Counted from the stretch's first letter, positions 8,659 through 17,441 are shown. The stretch: 64,000 nt of DNA from Arcticibacter sp041902385 (GCF_041902385.1 NZ_CP169244.1:1612001-1676000); one strand, 5' to 3'. The notes: generated by a model not told the origin, from the letters alone. Translations and numbers: made by a program.

Positions 8659-9010
8659 TTGAACTCTGCTCTTTGGTTTGCGAGGACTAACTTTGTTATT
8701 TCCTCCGTACGCTTCAAATTAGCCGCTGTGCCTGCTTAGGATGTTGGCCTGATGGTTCCAGTTCCATAAGGCATTCACAACCCTGAGAAGTACCCGCTGA
8801 TGATCAGACAAGCTTGCTTCAGATCGAATTGACCTGCAAAAGAAGTGGTAAGATTATTCGGAGTCCAGATAGAGGGAGCACGGCGGTACTTTTTCGTGAA
8901 GTGCGAATGCTTTTTAATCAACAGAAAGAACACTCAGGCAGCTTTCATCTCCCGTTTCTGAGCGCAGACCATAATTTTTTTTGAAAGTAAACCAGCCGTA
9001 ATGGTAGCTT
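8659..9010. other. Intergenic region, no gene recognised; contains a dispersed ~49-nt repeat copy
   Basis: No open frame with family resemblance and no tRNA-like cloverleaf was found. Positions 8924-8972 resemble 20968-21016 (36 of 49 bases identical, no gaps). The rest is unassigned sequence between psd and the rplS terminator. Confidence 0.5.
8924..8972 (+). repeat. Dispersed intergenic repeat, copy A
   Basis: Aligned by eye without gaps to 20968-21016, with 36 of 49 positions identical, including a shared GAAAGAACA start and AGCGCAGA near the end. Both copies lie in gene-free DNA beyond the 3' end of a minus-strand gene. Confidence 0.4.
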
Positions 9011-9059
9011 TATAAACAAAAAAGCCTGTATAGCGAGTATACAGGCTTTTTTGTTTATA
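9011..9059. terminator. Strong bidirectional terminator (rplS operon / psd side)
   Basis: A perfect 22-bp inverted repeat (9011-9032 with 9038-9059) surrounds the 5-nt loop GCGAG. The stem core is GCCTGTATA/TATACAGGC, flanked by A6 and T6 tracts on either side, so it can work in both directions. It lies 13 bp past the rplS stop. Confidence 0.93.
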
Positions 9060-9072
9060 TCGTTGAGGATAA

Positions 9073-9420
9073 TTAAACTCTCTTTGATTTGATACGTGCA
9101 GCTTTGCCAGTAAGAGCGCGAAGATAGAACAGTTTTGCTCTGCGTACTTTACCATAGCTGTTTACTTCAACTTTCTCGATGTTAGGAGAGTTAACCGGAA
9201 AAATACGTTCAACGCCTACTCCATTAGAAACTTTTCTTACAGTAAATGTTTCAGTCGCTCCAACACCATTCCGCTGAATTACAACTCCCTGGTAAATCTG
9301 GATACGCTCTTTGTTTCCTTCGCGGATTTTATAGTGCACACTTACTGTATCGCCAGATTTGAATGCAGGCACTTCTTTCCTGGCTACAGCCTGCTCTTCA
9401 ACAAATTTTACTAAATCCAT
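9073..9420 (-). CDS. rplS: 50S ribosomal protein L19
   Basis: A 115-residue ribosomal protein located at the 30S/50S interface. The recognisable core is FKSGDTVSVHYKIREGNKER followed by IQIYQGVVIQRNG, with VNSYGKVRRAKLFYLR near the end. It is the last gene of the rpsP-rimM-trmD-rplS series and is followed at once by a strong terminator. The 179-bp gap to trmD may hold an own promoter; a near-match TAATATTG is visible on the minus strand around 9482-9489. Confidence 0.97.
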   Translation of the reverse strand: MDLVKFVEEQAVARKEVPAFKSGDTVSVHYKIREGNKERIQIYQGVVIQRNGVGATETFTVRKVSNGVGVERIFPVNSPNIEKVEVNSYGKVRRAKLFYLRALTGKAARIKSKRV

Positions 9421-9599
9421 GATTTCAAGTAATTAAACGGTATTAACCTCTAATGACCGCTCCTTTTTTTCGGAGTGCAATATTAGGGATTTTTTTATAA
9501 AAAAAGAGTGATTTTATTTTTATGTCTTTTATTATCAGTATTATGAGGTCGAAAATTGACCTTTCCTGGCTGGCATCACCGCCGGGGCATATTTGCTTT

Positions 9600-10274
9600 T
9601 TATTTCAGCAGGTCGGGCCTTCGTGATTTTGTCCGCTCGAGCGCCTGATCGTAACGCCACTCGTCTATCTTTGCCTGGTTTCCGCTGAGCAGGACCTGGG
9701 GCACTTCCAATCCACGCCATACTGCAGGTCGTGTATAGACCGGAGCATCAAGCAATTCTCCCTGGAAAGAGTCTGACAGAGCCGAGGTTTCATCAGACAA
9801 CACCCCCGGAAGTAAGCGGACTACAGCGTCGACGAGGACAGCAGCCGGCAGTTCTCCGCCCGAAAGTACATAATCTCCTATTGAGATTTCCCTGCTGACA
9901 AACAAGTCTCTTATCCTTTGGTCTATCCCCTTGTAATGTCCGCACAGGATGATGATATTGCCTTTGACGGACAGTTCGTTGGCGATAGACTGGCTGAGGG
10001 TCTCCCCATCGGGTGTCATGAAAATCACCTCCTCGTAATTCCTTTCAGCCTTCAGCTTTTCGATGCAGGCAGCAAAGGGTTCGATTGTCATCACCATTCC
10101 GCTCCCGCCGCCATAAGGATAGTCATCCACGCTTTTGTGCTTATTGGTGGAGTAATCCCGAAGGTTGTGGACCACTATCTCGGTAAGTCCTTTTTTCTGA
10201 GCTCGTTTCAATATCGAGTGTGCGAAAGGGCTGTCGAGTAGTTCGGGAAGGACGGTTATAATGTCAAATCTCAT
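9600..10274 (-). CDS. trmD: tRNA (guanine-37-N1)-methyltransferase TrmD
   Basis: Methylates G37 next to the anticodon, which prevents frameshifting. SPOUT-class enzyme of 224 residues. The deep-trefoil-knot SAM-binding signature is visible as ILCGHYKGIDQRI and ISIGDYVLSGGELPAAV, and the N-terminal KHKSVDDYPYGGGSGM loop is intact. It follows rimM with a 34-bp gap. Confidence 0.97.
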   Translation of the reverse strand: MRFDIITVLPELLDSPFAHSILKRAQKKGLTEIVVHNLRDYSTNKHKSVDDYPYGGGSGMVMTIEPFAACIEKLKAERNYEEVIFMTPDGETLSQSIANELSVKGNIIILCGHYKGIDQRIRDLFVSREISIGDYVLSGGELPAAVLVDAVVRLLPGVLSDETSALSDSFQGELLDAPVYTRPAVWRGLEVPQVLLSGNQAKIDEWRYDQALERTKSRRPDLLK

Positions 10275-10308
10275 GCGATCGATAAATAAGCAGCAGATGA
10301 AGACGCTT

Positions 10309-10839
10309 CTATTTTTCCGAGGTGTAAATATCTATCAAACCTTCCGGCAAAGTGACTGTCAGGACGCCTTCCTCCTCGTCTATCGAATCGATCGTGTCTT
10401 CATTCAGGGGGAACATTACCTCTCTGAACTTGTAAGAGACCACTGCGATAAACTGCTGGGGGTATTCCAGCACCTCCATAATCTCACCTAATTCGCCTGC
10501 CTTACTGTCAATTGCTATAAAGCCTTTGAGATCCGTGTAATAGAACTCATCGTCTTCTCTTTCCGGCATCTTAGAATTTGGCAGATACACCTTCTTTTTC
10601 AGGAGCTTTTCAGCTTTCTCTATGGTGTCGGTGTCTTCCAGGAAAAAATAGCCGGTCTTGTTCGGGTGAAGTTTGCAGGACGATACGAAATAGGGTACCA
10701 GCTTTCCATTGATTTCAACGAAAATGGCGTCAAGGTCGAGTTCATCGTACTGATTGAAATCAAAATAGACTTGTATCTCGCCTTTGAGTCCTTTTGTTTT
10801 GGTGATATAGCCCAGGTAAAAGCAATCTTCAACGTTCAT
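10309..10839 (-). CDS. rimM: Ribosome maturation factor RimM
   Basis: A 16S rRNA-processing/30S-maturation factor of 176 residues. It has the N-terminal RimM domain (YLGYITKTKGLKGEIQVYF) and the C-terminal PRC-barrel (FYYTDLKGFIAID and YPQQFIAVVSYKFREVMFPL). It binds ribosomal protein S19 in other bacteria. It lies between rpsP and trmD, the widely conserved order. A hairpin with a T-run separates it from rpsP and may reduce its expression. Confidence 0.95.
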   Translation of the reverse strand: MNVEDCFYLGYITKTKGLKGEIQVYFDFNQYDELDLDAIFVEINGKLVPYFVSSCKLHPNKTGYFFLEDTDTIEKAEKLLKKKVYLPNSKMPEREDDEFYYTDLKGFIAIDSKAGELGEIMEVLEYPQQFIAVVSYKFREVMFPLNEDTIDSIDEEEGVLTVTLPEGLIDIYTSEK

Positions 10840-10853
10840 ACCTCACATAAAAA

Positions 10854-10902
10854 ATCATCCTGACCACGACGAAAGTAGTTTCTTAAGTCTGCTCAGGATG
10901 AT
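10854..10902 (-). terminator. Intra-operon terminator-like hairpin between rpsP and rimM
   Basis: Read on the minus strand, ATCATCCTGA (10902-10893) pairs with TCAGGATGAT (10863-10854), a 10-bp stem with a 29-nt loop, directly followed by a run of six T. It is 22 bp downstream of the rpsP stop and 15 bp upstream of the rimM start, a position suited to partial termination. Confidence 0.65.
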
Positions 10903-10923
10903 ATATAAAAAGATTGACTAATA

Positions 10924-11457
10924 TTATTCAGCTTCTTCAGCCGGAGTTTCAGTGGCTCCTTCAACTGGCTCTTCCGCTGCTTCTGTCTCTTCAGCAGGAG
11001 GAGTGTTCTTAGCTGCGATAGCAGCGGCTTTTTCAGCTTTTTTCTTGGCTTCAGCTGCGAGAGCTGCCTTTCTTGCTTCTTCTTTCGAAGAGGTCAGGCC
11101 TGCTTTCTTGCCTTCGATCTTAGCTTCCTTGCCTTGCAGCCATTCGTTGAATTTAGCTTCAGCTTGTTCAGGCGTTAAAGCGCCTTTTTTAACGCCACCT
11201 TCGAGGTGTTTCTTGTAGAGGATCCCTTTGTAAGAAAGGATAGCGCGACAAGTGTCGGTAGGTTGTGCACCTTTGTTAACCCAGTCTAATGCTTTTTCGA
11301 AGTTAATGTCGATAGTTGCCGGGTTAGTGTTCGGGTTGTAAGAACCTAAACGTTCAATGAAACGACCATCTCTCGGAGCACGTGAGTCCGCCACCACTAC
11401 GTAGTAAAAAGGTTTGCCCTTCTTACCGTGTCTTTGCAATCTAATTTTAGTTGCCAT
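10924..11457 (-). CDS. rpsP: 30S ribosomal protein S16 with a long Ala/Glu-rich tail
   Basis: The first ~80 residues are the S16 fold (KIRLQRHGKKGKPFYYVVVA, GRFIERLGSYNP). The rest, to residue 177, is a low-complexity extension rich in Ala, Glu and Lys with repeated AEEA-like stretches. Most bacterial S16 proteins are 80-90 residues; long charged tails are common in Bacteroidota, so this is lineage style rather than a fusion. First gene of the ribosomal operon; a -7 box lies at 11518-11525. Confidence 0.96.
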   Translation of the reverse strand: MATKIRLQRHGKKGKPFYYVVVADSRAPRDGRFIERLGSYNPNTNPATIDINFEKALDWVNKGAQPTDTCRAILSYKGILYKKHLEGGVKKGALTPEQAEAKFNEWLQGKEAKIEGKKAGLTSSKEEARKAALAAEAKKKAEKAAAIAAKNTPPAEETEAAEEPVEGATETPAEEAE

Positions 11458-11517
11458 TCTTTAGTTTAAAAATTTATGTATTCAACATAGTTCCCGGAGT
11501 CTCCTACTGCGGGGCTG

Positions 11518-11525
11518 CAAAGATA
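11518..11525 (-). promoter_or_regulatory. -7 promoter box of the rpsP operon
   Basis: Minus-strand TATCTTTG fits TAnnTTTG and lies ~60 nt before the rpsP start. The -33 region has CTTTTT rather than a clear TTG. Confidence 0.5.
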
Positions 11526-11722
11526 ATAAATATTCCGGAAAAAGCAGATGGCCGATAAGAGAATGATTCTGAGGATGAAACAGTTTCGCATATTATCCGC
11601 TTATTGTTATGCCAAACGGCGCTCTTTGTACGGTTTCAGCTCTTTTTTGTTAAATTAGTAAGATTATAAACCTAAAAAAATACAATTTTGCGCCGCCAAG
11701 GCAGCGTATATAATCTTTAACT

Positions 11723-13102
11723 ATGAATAGCGAACTGGGATTCCTATCAGTTTTAAATGAGGCTGTCTGGTGCTTCGACATAGACCGCCAGGAGTTTATC
11801 TACGTCAATGATACTCTTGCCGCAATCTTTGGGGTCACGTTAGCCGAGCTCAGGGATTCGCCATTTCTTTGGCGTAAGCTTGTTCATCCGGATGATTACT
11901 ATTACGTTAGTCAGCAGACTGAAAGGGTCTACCAGGGGGAGAGTATTGCACTTAAATACAGGATCCTGGTTGCCGGAAGAGTGAGATGGATTGCGGATAA
12001 GAAGTACCCCGTCTTAAGTGACGCTGGAAAGGTAAAGGGGATGGCGGGAATGGTATACGACATAACAGACAGGATGAACATGCAAAAGGACCTCGCAGAA
12101 TCAGAAGGTGTGTATCGCTCTCTTTTTGAAGATAATCCGATTCCTCAATGGATCTATGATATGGACACGCTGGAGTTTTTGGCTGTTAATCATGCTGCCA
12201 CTGAGAAGTATGGCTATACAGAACAGGAATTCCTGTCAATGACAATAGCAGACATCCGCCCTCAGGATGATGTCCGGCGGCTTATTTCGAGCGTGAGAGA
12301 GATAAGGGGCCGTCAGTCGCGCTCGGAGGGATGGACGCATCTGAGGAAGGACGGAAGCTTGTTAAATGTGAATGTTTCCGGATTCAGTATTAAGTATAAG
12401 GGGCGACGAGCCGAAATCGTAACCATCCAGGACATAAGCTCAGAGGTGAGGAGCCGGAAAGAGGTAGCCATTTCCAGGAAAAACGCAGAGGCGCTGATTA
12501 ATAACATTGAGGACCTCATATGGTCGGTCGACCGGAACTGCTGCCTTATTTCAGCTAACGCCTCTTTTCACAGCGCAGTAAAAAGACTTTATTCTGCGTC
12601 GTTCCGCCCCGGAGAATCTGTTGTTCATGCCGATAATGAAGCCATCGGAAAGTGGAAAGAATATTATCAGCGCGTGCTAAGCGGACACAGTGTGGTGTTC
12701 ATCAGCGTGCCTTCTAATGCCCCCGGAGAGACCTTTGAGGTGAGGATGAAGCCGATTTATAATGAGCATGAAATCGTGGGAGTGGCATGTGTGAGCCGTA
12801 ACATCCAAAAGAAACTGGAGGCTGAAAAGCGGATGGTCCTTCAGAATATTGAATTGAAAGAAATCGTGTCACTGGCCTCTCACGAGATAAGAGGACCAGT
12901 AACTTCGCTGATGGGCTTAATGAACCTTCTCAATAAGACCAATCTTGCCGACCCCTTTAACAAGGAGGTTATCAGTCATATTGACCTGGCTATCAAAGAG
13001 CTCGACAGCGTGATTCATAAGATTGTAAACAAAAGCTACGCCATACAACGCGAAAACGAGGCTATATATTCCTCTCCACAAAATCTATCAGACTATGAAT
13101 AA
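11723..13102 (+). CDS. Triple-PAS protein with a HisKA dimerisation/phosphoacceptor domain but no ATPase domain
   Basis: The 459-residue cytoplasmic protein has three PAS/PAC units at about 8-118, 125-245 and 255-360. A helical segment follows, ending in an H-box, SLASHEIRGPV, with the candidate phospho-His at 387, and the second helix of a HisKA domain. The protein ends there: none of the N, G1, F or G2 boxes of the HATPase domain are present, and the opposite-strand gmhA gene overlaps the last 41 bp, leaving no room for them. It may be phosphorylated by another kinase, or act as a sensory scaffold (inference). No partner response regulator is adjacent. Confidence 0.8.
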   Translation: MNSELGFLSVLNEAVWCFDIDRQEFIYVNDTLAAIFGVTLAELRDSPFLWRKLVHPDDYYYVSQQTERVYQGESIALKYRILVAGRVRWIADKKYPVLSDAGKVKGMAGMVYDITDRMNMQKDLAESEGVYRSLFEDNPIPQWIYDMDTLEFLAVNHAATEKYGYTEQEFLSMTIADIRPQDDVRRLISSVREIRGRQSRSEGWTHLRKDGSLLNVNVSGFSIKYKGRRAEIVTIQDISSEVRSRKEVAISRKNAEALINNIEDLIWSVDRNCCLISANASFHSAVKRLYSASFRPGESVVHADNEAIGKWKEYYQRVLSGHSVVFISVPSNAPGETFEVRMKPIYNEHEIVGVACVSRNIQKKLEAEKRMVLQNIELKEIVSLASHEIRGPVTSLMGLMNLLNKTNLADPFNKEVISHIDLAIKELDSVIHKIVNKSYAIQRENEAIYSSPQNLSDYE

Positions 13103-13628
13103 CCTTAATGTGAATCTCCTGTGCGCGGTCTGCATAGGAGGAGCGCGGTGCTCTGATTTCCACATCGCATAGTCCGGCCATTTTTCCTCCATCTTTGCCC
13201 GTCAGGCCAATCACCTTTAACCCTTTTGTTTTCGCCGCCTCTATTGCGTTCAAAATATTTTCGGAGTTACCGCTGGTGCTGATGCTAAGCAGCACGTCGC
13301 CCGGCTGTCCTATAGCTTCAACCATCCTTGAGAATATGTAAGCGTAGCCATAATCATTCCCCACGCAGGAGATATGAGATGGGTCTGAAATTGAGATTGC
13401 CGGCAAAGCTCTTCTATCGTTCCTGTACCGGCCCGACAGCTCCTCTGCAAAATGCATCGCATCGCACATTGAGCCCCCGTTTCCGCAGGAAATGATCTTG
13501 TTACCTGCTTTAATTGCTTCAGTAAGAAGAATTCCCGCCTGTTCTATCTTGGCAAAGTTCTCATCATCTGATAAAAACTCAGTAAGCACCTGATGCGCTT
13601 CAGAAAAATGTTGTTTTATAGATTCCAT
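13062..13628 (-). CDS. gmhA: Sedoheptulose-7-phosphate isomerase (SIS domain)
   Basis: First step of ADP-heptose synthesis for lipopolysaccharide: sedoheptulose 7-P to D-glycero-D-manno-heptose 7-P. It has 188 residues with SIS-domain motifs CGNGGSMCDAMHFAEELSGR and SISTSGNSENILNAI, and an N-terminal helical dimer arm. Its ATG overlaps the stop of the upstream M2 peptidase gene (TAATG), so the two are translationally coupled, though no functional link is evident. Another heptose-pathway gene, the nucleotidyltransferase, lies far away at 60891. Confidence 0.9.
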   Translation of the reverse strand: MESIKQHFSEAHQVLTEFLSDDENFAKIEQAGILLTEAIKAGNKIISCGNGGSMCDAMHFAEELSGRYRNDRRALPAISISDPSHISCVGNDYGYAYIFSRMVEAIGQPGDVLLSISTSGNSENILNAIEAAKTKGLKVIGLTGKDGGKMAGLCDVEIRAPRSSYADRAQEIHIKVIHSLIDFVERNI

Positions 13629-15457
13629 TATATTGATTCGGACAGTGTATACTTCCGCCCTTTATTTTGCTGTTTGAGCCATTTTAGCAGAGGCTCAAAA
13701 TAGTCGACCATTGGCTTGGCCGATAAGCCCGAGCCGGTCTCTTCTTTAAGTATCGAGTCCCAGTCTTTGGTGGCACCCTGTCTCATAATCCCTTGAAGGA
13801 ACTTGCCAACTTCTTTATTTCCGTAATAATTGGTGGCATGAGGATCCTGATGCAGGATCTTTTTGGCAATGTGATCGTGCAGCTGAAACAGAATGACGAA
13901 AGAGAGCGCATAGTCATAATACTGTGCGGGATCGTCATTGATATGAGTCTTTGTAGCTGCATCACAGTACTCCTCACCGCGCTGTTGCGGCGCAATGATT
14001 CCCTGATATTTCCGGCTAAGCTCCCACCAGGCTTTGTTGTACTGGTTCTGAGGAAGTTTGTCGGCATAAAGCTGCTTTTCGAACTCCGTCATGGTTCCGG
14101 CTGAAAAAGGAATAAACACGACGTAGTTAAGCGCTTCTTTTAAAAGCCCCTGTATCTGATCGGTCGACGTTCCTTTGGGTATGATCCCTTTACTCTCCAG
14201 ATAGGGCTTTTGCTGCGATGCCAGTCCCATCAGGCTGCCCATTGCTTCGTGGAAAGCCCTGTTGGCGCCTTCCCTTAATAAGGGCGGAACGTCTTTGTTC
14301 GTGTAAGTCATGTAATAGTAGATGTGACCCAGTTCATGATTGGCTGTTTCATACCACTCAGCGTTGGGTTCTACACTCATCAAACTCCGAACATCGTTCT
14401 GCAAATCCATATGCCAGGCGGAGGCATGGTTGTTCTTCTTATACGCTGTCCCCGGCGCCAGCGGGTACAGGCTCGACTTCTGCCAGAACGCAGAGGGAAG
14501 TGCCGGGTACCCCAGGCTCTGATAGAGAGCCTCAGCATCCTTTACAATCCACTCTGCCGGCTTCGTTTTAAGCACGGAGTCTGTATTCATCCCCTTAACC
14601 GAAACTATGCTGCTCCAGTCCTGGCCCCACCTGTTAGGCAGCCAGTGAGCCGGGATATAGTCGGGCACCTCTTTTACGCCGTATCTTTTTGCCAGTTCGT
14701 ACCGTGCATAAGTATGAAGCTCTCTGTAGAGGGGACGGAGCTGGTTGTTTATTTTTTTAATGAGCGCAATCATCTGATCGCTTTCCATTCCATAATCAGA
14801 GACCTGGTACCCGAAGTAATCTTTGAACCCGAGCGCCTGCACGGTTTGATTTCGGAGATCACGCAGTTCTGTAAGGCCGCCTTTCAGTGTTTTGCCGACC
14901 TCTTTACTGGCGTTCCATGCCTTGAGCCTGTGGTCGAGCCTGCTCTCATTTTTTAAGATATCATCGATCTGGTTTGTTGAAACAGTCTTACCATCTATCT
15001 TAAAGTCAAATCCGTAAAGTCTCTCTACCTGTGCGTTCTCCGCCTTTATTCTCTTTTTAACAACATCGGTAATTGTTACCGGATTATTGGCAGCAATGTA
15101 CATGATCTTCTGCAGCTGCCGCACCTGAAGGTCAGTGAGCTTATCTTTTTTATCGAGGAAGCTTTGCGCCTTTTCAATATTCTCGTCGCTGCCGGTAAAA
15201 TCAGCAAATGCCTGTCCGGTTTTTTCAACCGCCTTGGCGTTGGTGGAGTCGCCCGCGACGATCCTGGTATTTGCTGACCATTGCGCTTCAGACGATGCCG
15301 TGTAGCGCTTCACATACTCTGTGGTGTACTGATCAAGGAATGCCTGTGCTTCGCTGCGTACCTTGTCTTCGGAAGTACAGCCCCCAAGAGCGAGGAGCAC
15401 GATATATAGGCTTTTTCTAGCGAAGCCGCTGTGTTCAAAGAGTGAGTGCTTTATCAT
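13628..15457 (-). CDS. M2 family (angiotensin-converting-enzyme-like) peptidyl-dipeptidase, lipoprotein
   Basis: A zinc peptidase of the ACE family with 609 residues. The zinc motif is HELGH at residues 374-378, and the third ligand is in RAFHEAMGSLMG about 24 residues later, as in ACE. I chose the ATG at 15457 because it gives a clean lipoprotein signal (hydrophobic run ending LALGGC) and an AGAAGG-like ribosome site; an in-frame start at 15508 would put a charged 17-residue extension in front of it. It probably sits on the periplasmic side of a membrane and removes C-terminal dipeptides. Overlaps gmhA by 1 bp. Confidence 0.88.
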   Translation of the reverse strand: MIKHSLFEHSGFARKSLYIVLLALGGCTSEDKVRSEAQAFLDQYTTEYVKRYTASSEAQWSANTRIVAGDSTNAKAVEKTGQAFADFTGSDENIEKAQSFLDKKDKLTDLQVRQLQKIMYIAANNPVTITDVVKKRIKAENAQVERLYGFDFKIDGKTVSTNQIDDILKNESRLDHRLKAWNASKEVGKTLKGGLTELRDLRNQTVQALGFKDYFGYQVSDYGMESDQMIALIKKINNQLRPLYRELHTYARYELAKRYGVKEVPDYIPAHWLPNRWGQDWSSIVSVKGMNTDSVLKTKPAEWIVKDAEALYQSLGYPALPSAFWQKSSLYPLAPGTAYKKNNHASAWHMDLQNDVRSLMSVEPNAEWYETANHELGHIYYYMTYTNKDVPPLLREGANRAFHEAMGSLMGLASQQKPYLESKGIIPKGTSTDQIQGLLKEALNYVVFIPFSAGTMTEFEKQLYADKLPQNQYNKAWWELSRKYQGIIAPQQRGEEYCDAATKTHINDDPAQYYDYALSFVILFQLHDHIAKKILHQDPHATNYYGNKEVGKFLQGIMRQGATKDWDSILKEETGSGLSAKPMVDYFEPLLKWLKQQNKGRKYTLSESI

Positions 15458-15510
15458 AAAGGCCTTCTTGATTACTGATTTTACTGAGGTCTGTATGCAG
15501 TATGCCAAGC

Positions 15511-16485
15511 TTAAAGAGACAAGATGTTTACGATCTTAAGTAGACTGGGGTCTGCCTCGGAAAGATGCTTGATGGCATTATAGAATGGGGTATAGTGCAC
15601 GTTGTTGTTGATTATTCCCACCATCATGCCCTTTCGTCCGTTCAGAAGAGCTTCCACTGCCGCAATGCCCAGCCGGCTTGCCAGCACGCGATCCATGCAG
15701 CTCGGTTTTCCTCCCCTCTGAATGTGACCAAGTATCGATACCCGGGTGTCGTACTTGGGAAAACGCTCGCGTATCATATCTGCGATTTCAAACCCTCCTA
15801 CTTCGTCTCCCTCTGCTACAATTATGATTTTTGAAGACTTATCCTTGCGGCTTTCTTCCAGCCTTTTAAACAACTCCTCGATGTTGGTGCGCGATTCCGG
15901 GATGAGGATAGCTTCTGCTCCGACCCCGATTCCGCTTCGCAGCGCAATGAGCCCCGAGTCCCGTCCCATTACTTCTACAATGAACAAGCGGTCGTGCGAC
16001 TCGGCCGTGTCCCTGATCTTATCGACTGCGTCAATGACGGTATTGATCGCCGTATCGTAACCGATGGTGTAGTCAGTACCGATGAGGTCGTTGTCAATTG
16101 TTCCTGGAAGTCCGATGATCGGCACATTATATTCGCGAATAAAAGCATTTGCCCCGGTAAAGGTACCTTCACCGCCTATTGCCACAAGGGCATCGATGTT
16201 GTGTTGTTTCAGCTGCTCGTACGCCGTCCTTCTTCCTTCGGCAGTCTTAAAGGTCTCGCTTCTGGCTGTTTTCAGGATGGTGCCGCCTCTTTGAATGATA
16301 TTAGCGACAGACTTCCTGCTCATTGGGATGAACTCCCCGGCAATCATACCCTCATATCCCCGCATAATTCCGGTTACATTCAGATCATAATACAGACCGG
16401 TTCTGACAATAGCTCTAATGGCTGCGTTCATGCCGGGAGAGTCGCCCCCGGAGGTGAAAACACCTATCGTTTTAATTTTTTCCAT
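15511..16485 (-). CDS. pfkA: ATP-dependent 6-phosphofructokinase
   Basis: Committing step of glycolysis: fructose 6-P to fructose 1,6-bisphosphate. It has 324 residues. The ATP site is TSGGDSPGMNAAIRAI and the catalytic segment is GLPGTIDNDLIGTDYTIGYD, with the catalytic Asp in TIDND. The substrate-binding segment reads VEVMGRDSGLIALRSGIG. These residues fit the ATP-using group A1 rather than the PPi-dependent enzyme. Nucleotide-side GGEGTFTGA is also present. It lies immediately upstream of the M2 peptidase gene. Confidence 0.96.
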   Translation of the reverse strand: MEKIKTIGVFTSGGDSPGMNAAIRAIVRTGLYYDLNVTGIMRGYEGMIAGEFIPMSRKSVANIIQRGGTILKTARSETFKTAEGRRTAYEQLKQHNIDALVAIGGEGTFTGANAFIREYNVPIIGLPGTIDNDLIGTDYTIGYDTAINTVIDAVDKIRDTAESHDRLFIVEVMGRDSGLIALRSGIGVGAEAILIPESRTNIEELFKRLEESRKDKSSKIIIVAEGDEVGGFEIADMIRERFPKYDTRVSILGHIQRGGKPSCMDRVLASRLGIAAVEALLNGRKGMMVGIINNNVHYTPFYNAIKHLSEADPSLLKIVNILSL

Positions 16486-16631
16486 ATTGTAACTTCTAGA
16501 ACAGATAATAATTGGGTTTTGGGATACATTAAAGCTTATACCTTAAATCGTTTCAGATGCTATTTGTTTTTGCTTTCCTTTCAGAAGACGCCCGGCGAGT
16601 ATTAATGCCGGTTGTCTTAAGCCTAATATCT

Positions 16632-17396
16632 TTAAATGACGTAGCTAAGCTCTTTTAACCCGTAGCTCGTTACGGTTCCCTCGCACTCGATCTGCAGCCG
16701 TCCGTCCGGGTCAACGCCAATGATCCTGCCGTTTACTGTATTTCCTCCTGCCACAAAAGTATGGATTTCATTGAAGCGGTAAAGATTTTGGAGATAGCGG
16801 CTCAAATGTTCGTCCGCCTGGTTATTCTGAAGTTCTTTATACCGCCTTTCGATGGAAGAGCAAATGCGCCTTAACAGCTCCGTCCGGTCTGCTTCTGCGG
16901 CGATAATGCGTTTAACAGATGTTACAGACCCCAGCCCGGCAAACTCCGTCTGGTTGACATTGAGTCCGATGCCGATGATAGAATGCTTTACCCCTGTTCC
17001 GCTGATACTGTTCTCAATCAGGATGCCCCCGATCTTGCTGTCTGCAAAGAAAATGTCATTCGGCCATTTAATTTTTACCTGCGATCCAATAATTTCGTTC
17101 AATGCATCGTTAATAGCTATACTTACAGCGATGTTAAGGCGAAATAACTGACTCGGCGCCAGGAAGGAAGGGTAGAGAAGAATGCTGAAAGTCAGGTTTT
17201 TCCCGGGTTCACTAAACCAGGAATTACTAAATTGACCGCGACCAGCAAACTGATCTTCTGCCATTATTACAGTTCCTCCTGTAATTGGCTTGGAATTTGA
17301 CAACTTGTTCTTTAGATAGTTATTAGTTGAGTCCACCCGCTGTAAGGCAATGACATTTCGCCCAACAAATAATCCTGAAAAAGTGTTATTTTGCAA
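16632..17396 (-). CDS. birA: Biotin-[acetyl-CoA-carboxylase] ligase, monofunctional
   Basis: Attaches biotin to the biotin carboxyl carrier protein. It is 254 residues and contains only the catalytic and C-terminal domains: VDSTNNYLKN for biotin recognition, the AMP-forming GRGQFSNSW loop, KIKWPNDIF with the catalytic Lys, and a C-terminal SH3-like barrel (VNGRIIGVDPDGRL). The N-terminal DNA-binding domain of E. coli BirA is absent, so it cannot be a classical biotin repressor. No ATG is available before the conserved biotin-binding motif; the TTG at 17396 is the best start. That TTG lies inside a perfect 14-bp palindrome at 17387-17400. Confidence 0.92.
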   Translation of the reverse strand: MQNNTFSGLFVGRNVIALQRVDSTNNYLKNKLSNSKPITGGTVIMAEDQFAGRGQFSNSWFSEPGKNLTFSILLYPSFLAPSQLFRLNIAVSIAINDALNEIIGSQVKIKWPNDIFFADSKIGGILIENSISGTGVKHSIIGIGLNVNQTEFAGLGSVTSVKRIIAAEADRTELLRRICSSIERRYKELQNNQADEHLSRYLQNLYRFNEIHTFVAGGNTVNGRIIGVDPDGRLQIECEGTVTSYGLKELSYVI

Positions 17397-17441
17397 AATA
17401 GAGGGATACTAAGTAATTTCATCCAAAACTAATTTTTTTTA

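Noticed and set aside
8659..9010. tRNA gene in the psd-rplS gap
   Set aside because: No GGTTCRA-type T-loop combined with a 7-bp acceptor stem could be found.
14324..14956. 210-codon open frame antisense to the M2 peptidase gene
   Set aside because: Fully inside a well-supported gene on the other strand, with no recognisable motif or ribosome site.
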